Source of the DNA: JAZDCJ01 sp036311985
GTDB taxonomy: Bacteria; Actinomycetota; Actinomycetes; Actinomycetales; Micrococcaceae
DNA: 14,295 nucleotides
NCBI RefSeq assembly: GCF_036311985.1
Contig: NZ_JAZDCJ010000011.1
Strand: one strand, 5' to 3'
The notes under the pieces were generated by a model. It saw only the letters and a list, made by a program, of their open reading frames with translations. It did not search any database and was not told where the DNA came from. Position numbers and translations under genes: made by a program. Numbering within the stretch: position 1 is the stretch's first letter; each line of letters begins with the position of its first letter. Of the stretch, positions 14,088-14,295 are shown piece by piece.

Positions 14088-14093
14088 ATGCTA
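14088..14093 (-). promoter_or_regulatory. -10 element TAGCAT of etfB operon
   Basis: On the minus strand TAGCAT (in GATAGCATGG) fits TAnnnT and would give a 5' leader of about 40 nt, including GAGGAAAGG before the ATG at 14042. No convincing -35 hexamer lies at the normal spacing, so an activator may be needed. Confidence 0.42.
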
Positions 14094-14133
14094 TCCGCAC
14101 CGCGTTCAGTGAGCGGTCATTAACCGAAGTGCG

Positions 14134-14145
14134 CGTCACGTGACG
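14134..14145. promoter_or_regulatory. 12-bp palindrome CGTCACGTGACG upstream of etfB
   Basis: A perfect 12-bp inverted repeat lies about 40-55 bp upstream of the etfB -10 element, a fitting place for a dimeric regulator. A second shorter palindrome, GACGCGTC, lies at 14163-14170. The regulator is not known. Confidence 0.4.
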
Positions 14146-14203
14146 GGTCCGGGGCCTCGTATGACGCGTCCGCGGCGGCGTGTGACGCGGCACGGGCGGC
14201 CGC
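14141..14203. repeat. Three imperfect 21-bp direct repeats starting TGACGSG
   Basis: TGACGGGTCC (14141), TGACGCGTCC (14162) and TGACGCGGCA (14183) recur at exactly 21-bp spacing, about two turns of B-DNA. The similarity extends weakly through the rest of each unit (GC-rich). Read on the minus strand, one frame shows a degenerate heptapeptide repeat (RHTRPRT type), but it overlaps etfB and is not considered coding. The first unit shares five bases with the palindrome at 14134-14145. Confidence 0.5.
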
Positions 14204-14240
14204 CGCCGGGGACGGCGGGTGCGGGGCCGAAGGGGTGGAC

Positions 14241-14279
14241 GACGGCGGGGCCGGGGCTGCGTACCCCGGCCCCGCCGTC
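14241..14279 (-). terminator. Perfect 16-bp stem hairpin, probable terminator of a gene entering from the right
   Basis: GACGGCGGGGCCGGGG (14241-14256) pairs perfectly with CCCCGGCCCCGCCGTC (14264-14279) around a 7-nt loop. This is the strongest hairpin in the window. It lacks a T-tract. A minus-strand TAA at 14287-14289 lies just before it, so it probably terminates a minus-strand gene that ends there, isolating the etfB promoter from read-through. Confidence 0.6.
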
Positions 14280-14286
14280 CGCGCGT

Positions 14287-14295
14287 TTACGGCGC
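14287..14295 (-). other. Possible end of a minus-strand gene (TAA stop)
   Basis: The last bases read, on the minus strand, as two codons (Ala-Pro) and a TAA. TAA is rare by chance in DNA this GC-rich, and a strong hairpin follows at the expected distance. The gene body lies outside the window, so this is an inference from position only. Confidence 0.3.

Noticed and set aside
12423..14123. Long plus-strand open frame over the etf genes
   Set aside because: It is antisense to etfA and etfB, is extremely Gly/Arg-rich and shows no recognisable domain.
13909..14193. Minus-strand frame with a degenerate Arg-Thr-Arg-His heptapeptide repeat near its start
   Set aside because: It overlaps the start of etfB in another frame on the same strand and covers its promoter. 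The peptide repeat is a consequence of the 21-bp DNA repeats, which are reported as DNA features instead.

Overview
This window comes from a very GC-rich genome with dense coding on both strands, frequent GTG starts and leaderless-looking promoters. The protein families point to an actinobacterium, most likely of the Micrococcaceae type (Kocuria/Micrococcus/Arthrobacter). That assignment is inferred from composition and gene content, not from a marker gene. I count 15 protein-coding genes; the first is cut by the left edge. The last few bases may also hold the tail of a gene entering from the right. I see no rRNA, tRNA, insertion sequence, prophage or CRISPR array.

Layout. (1) 1-2026, plus strand: the C-terminal part of a DUF58 protein, followed with a 4-base overlap by an APH-like small-molecule kinase. 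(2) 2035-2054: a GC-rich perfect palindrome between convergent genes. (3) 2078-3627, minus strand: chorismate mutase, then a MetE-like 'methionine synthase' protein that contains no cysteine. (4) 3758-4123, plus strand: a small CxxC/CxxH protein, divergent from chorismate mutase. (5) 4174-6551, minus strand: cysteine desulfurase and mnmA, overlapping by 4 bases and together making the 2-thiouridine wobble modification. (6) 6621-7523, minus strand: a conserved actinobacterial hypothetical protein, divergent from (7) 7588-9283, plus strand: a FolP2-type dihydropteroate-synthase homologue and a RibD-C/pyrimidine-reductase-like protein. (8) 9341-11506, plus strand: a J-domain protein with a NERD-like C-terminal domain, a TrmL-type tRNA wobble methyltransferase, and a membrane protein made of an RskA C-terminal domain alone. 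(9) 11515-14042, minus strand: etfB, etfA and a PIG-L/LmbE deacetylase in an apparent operon. (10) 14043-14295: the upstream region of etfB, with a promoter, a 12-bp palindrome, three imperfect 21-bp direct repeats and a perfect 16-bp hairpin.

Most of the window is housekeeping: tRNA wobble modification (cysteine desulfurase, MnmA, TrmL), aromatic amino acid synthesis, possible folate or pterin metabolism, and electron transfer. I see no gene set that looks like a new defence or mobile system. The points worth a second look are a promoter pattern repeated at five genes (TAnnnT, 6-7 nt, start codon), several proteins that keep a fold but have lost the family's catalytic or metal residues, and the repeat array upstream of etfB.
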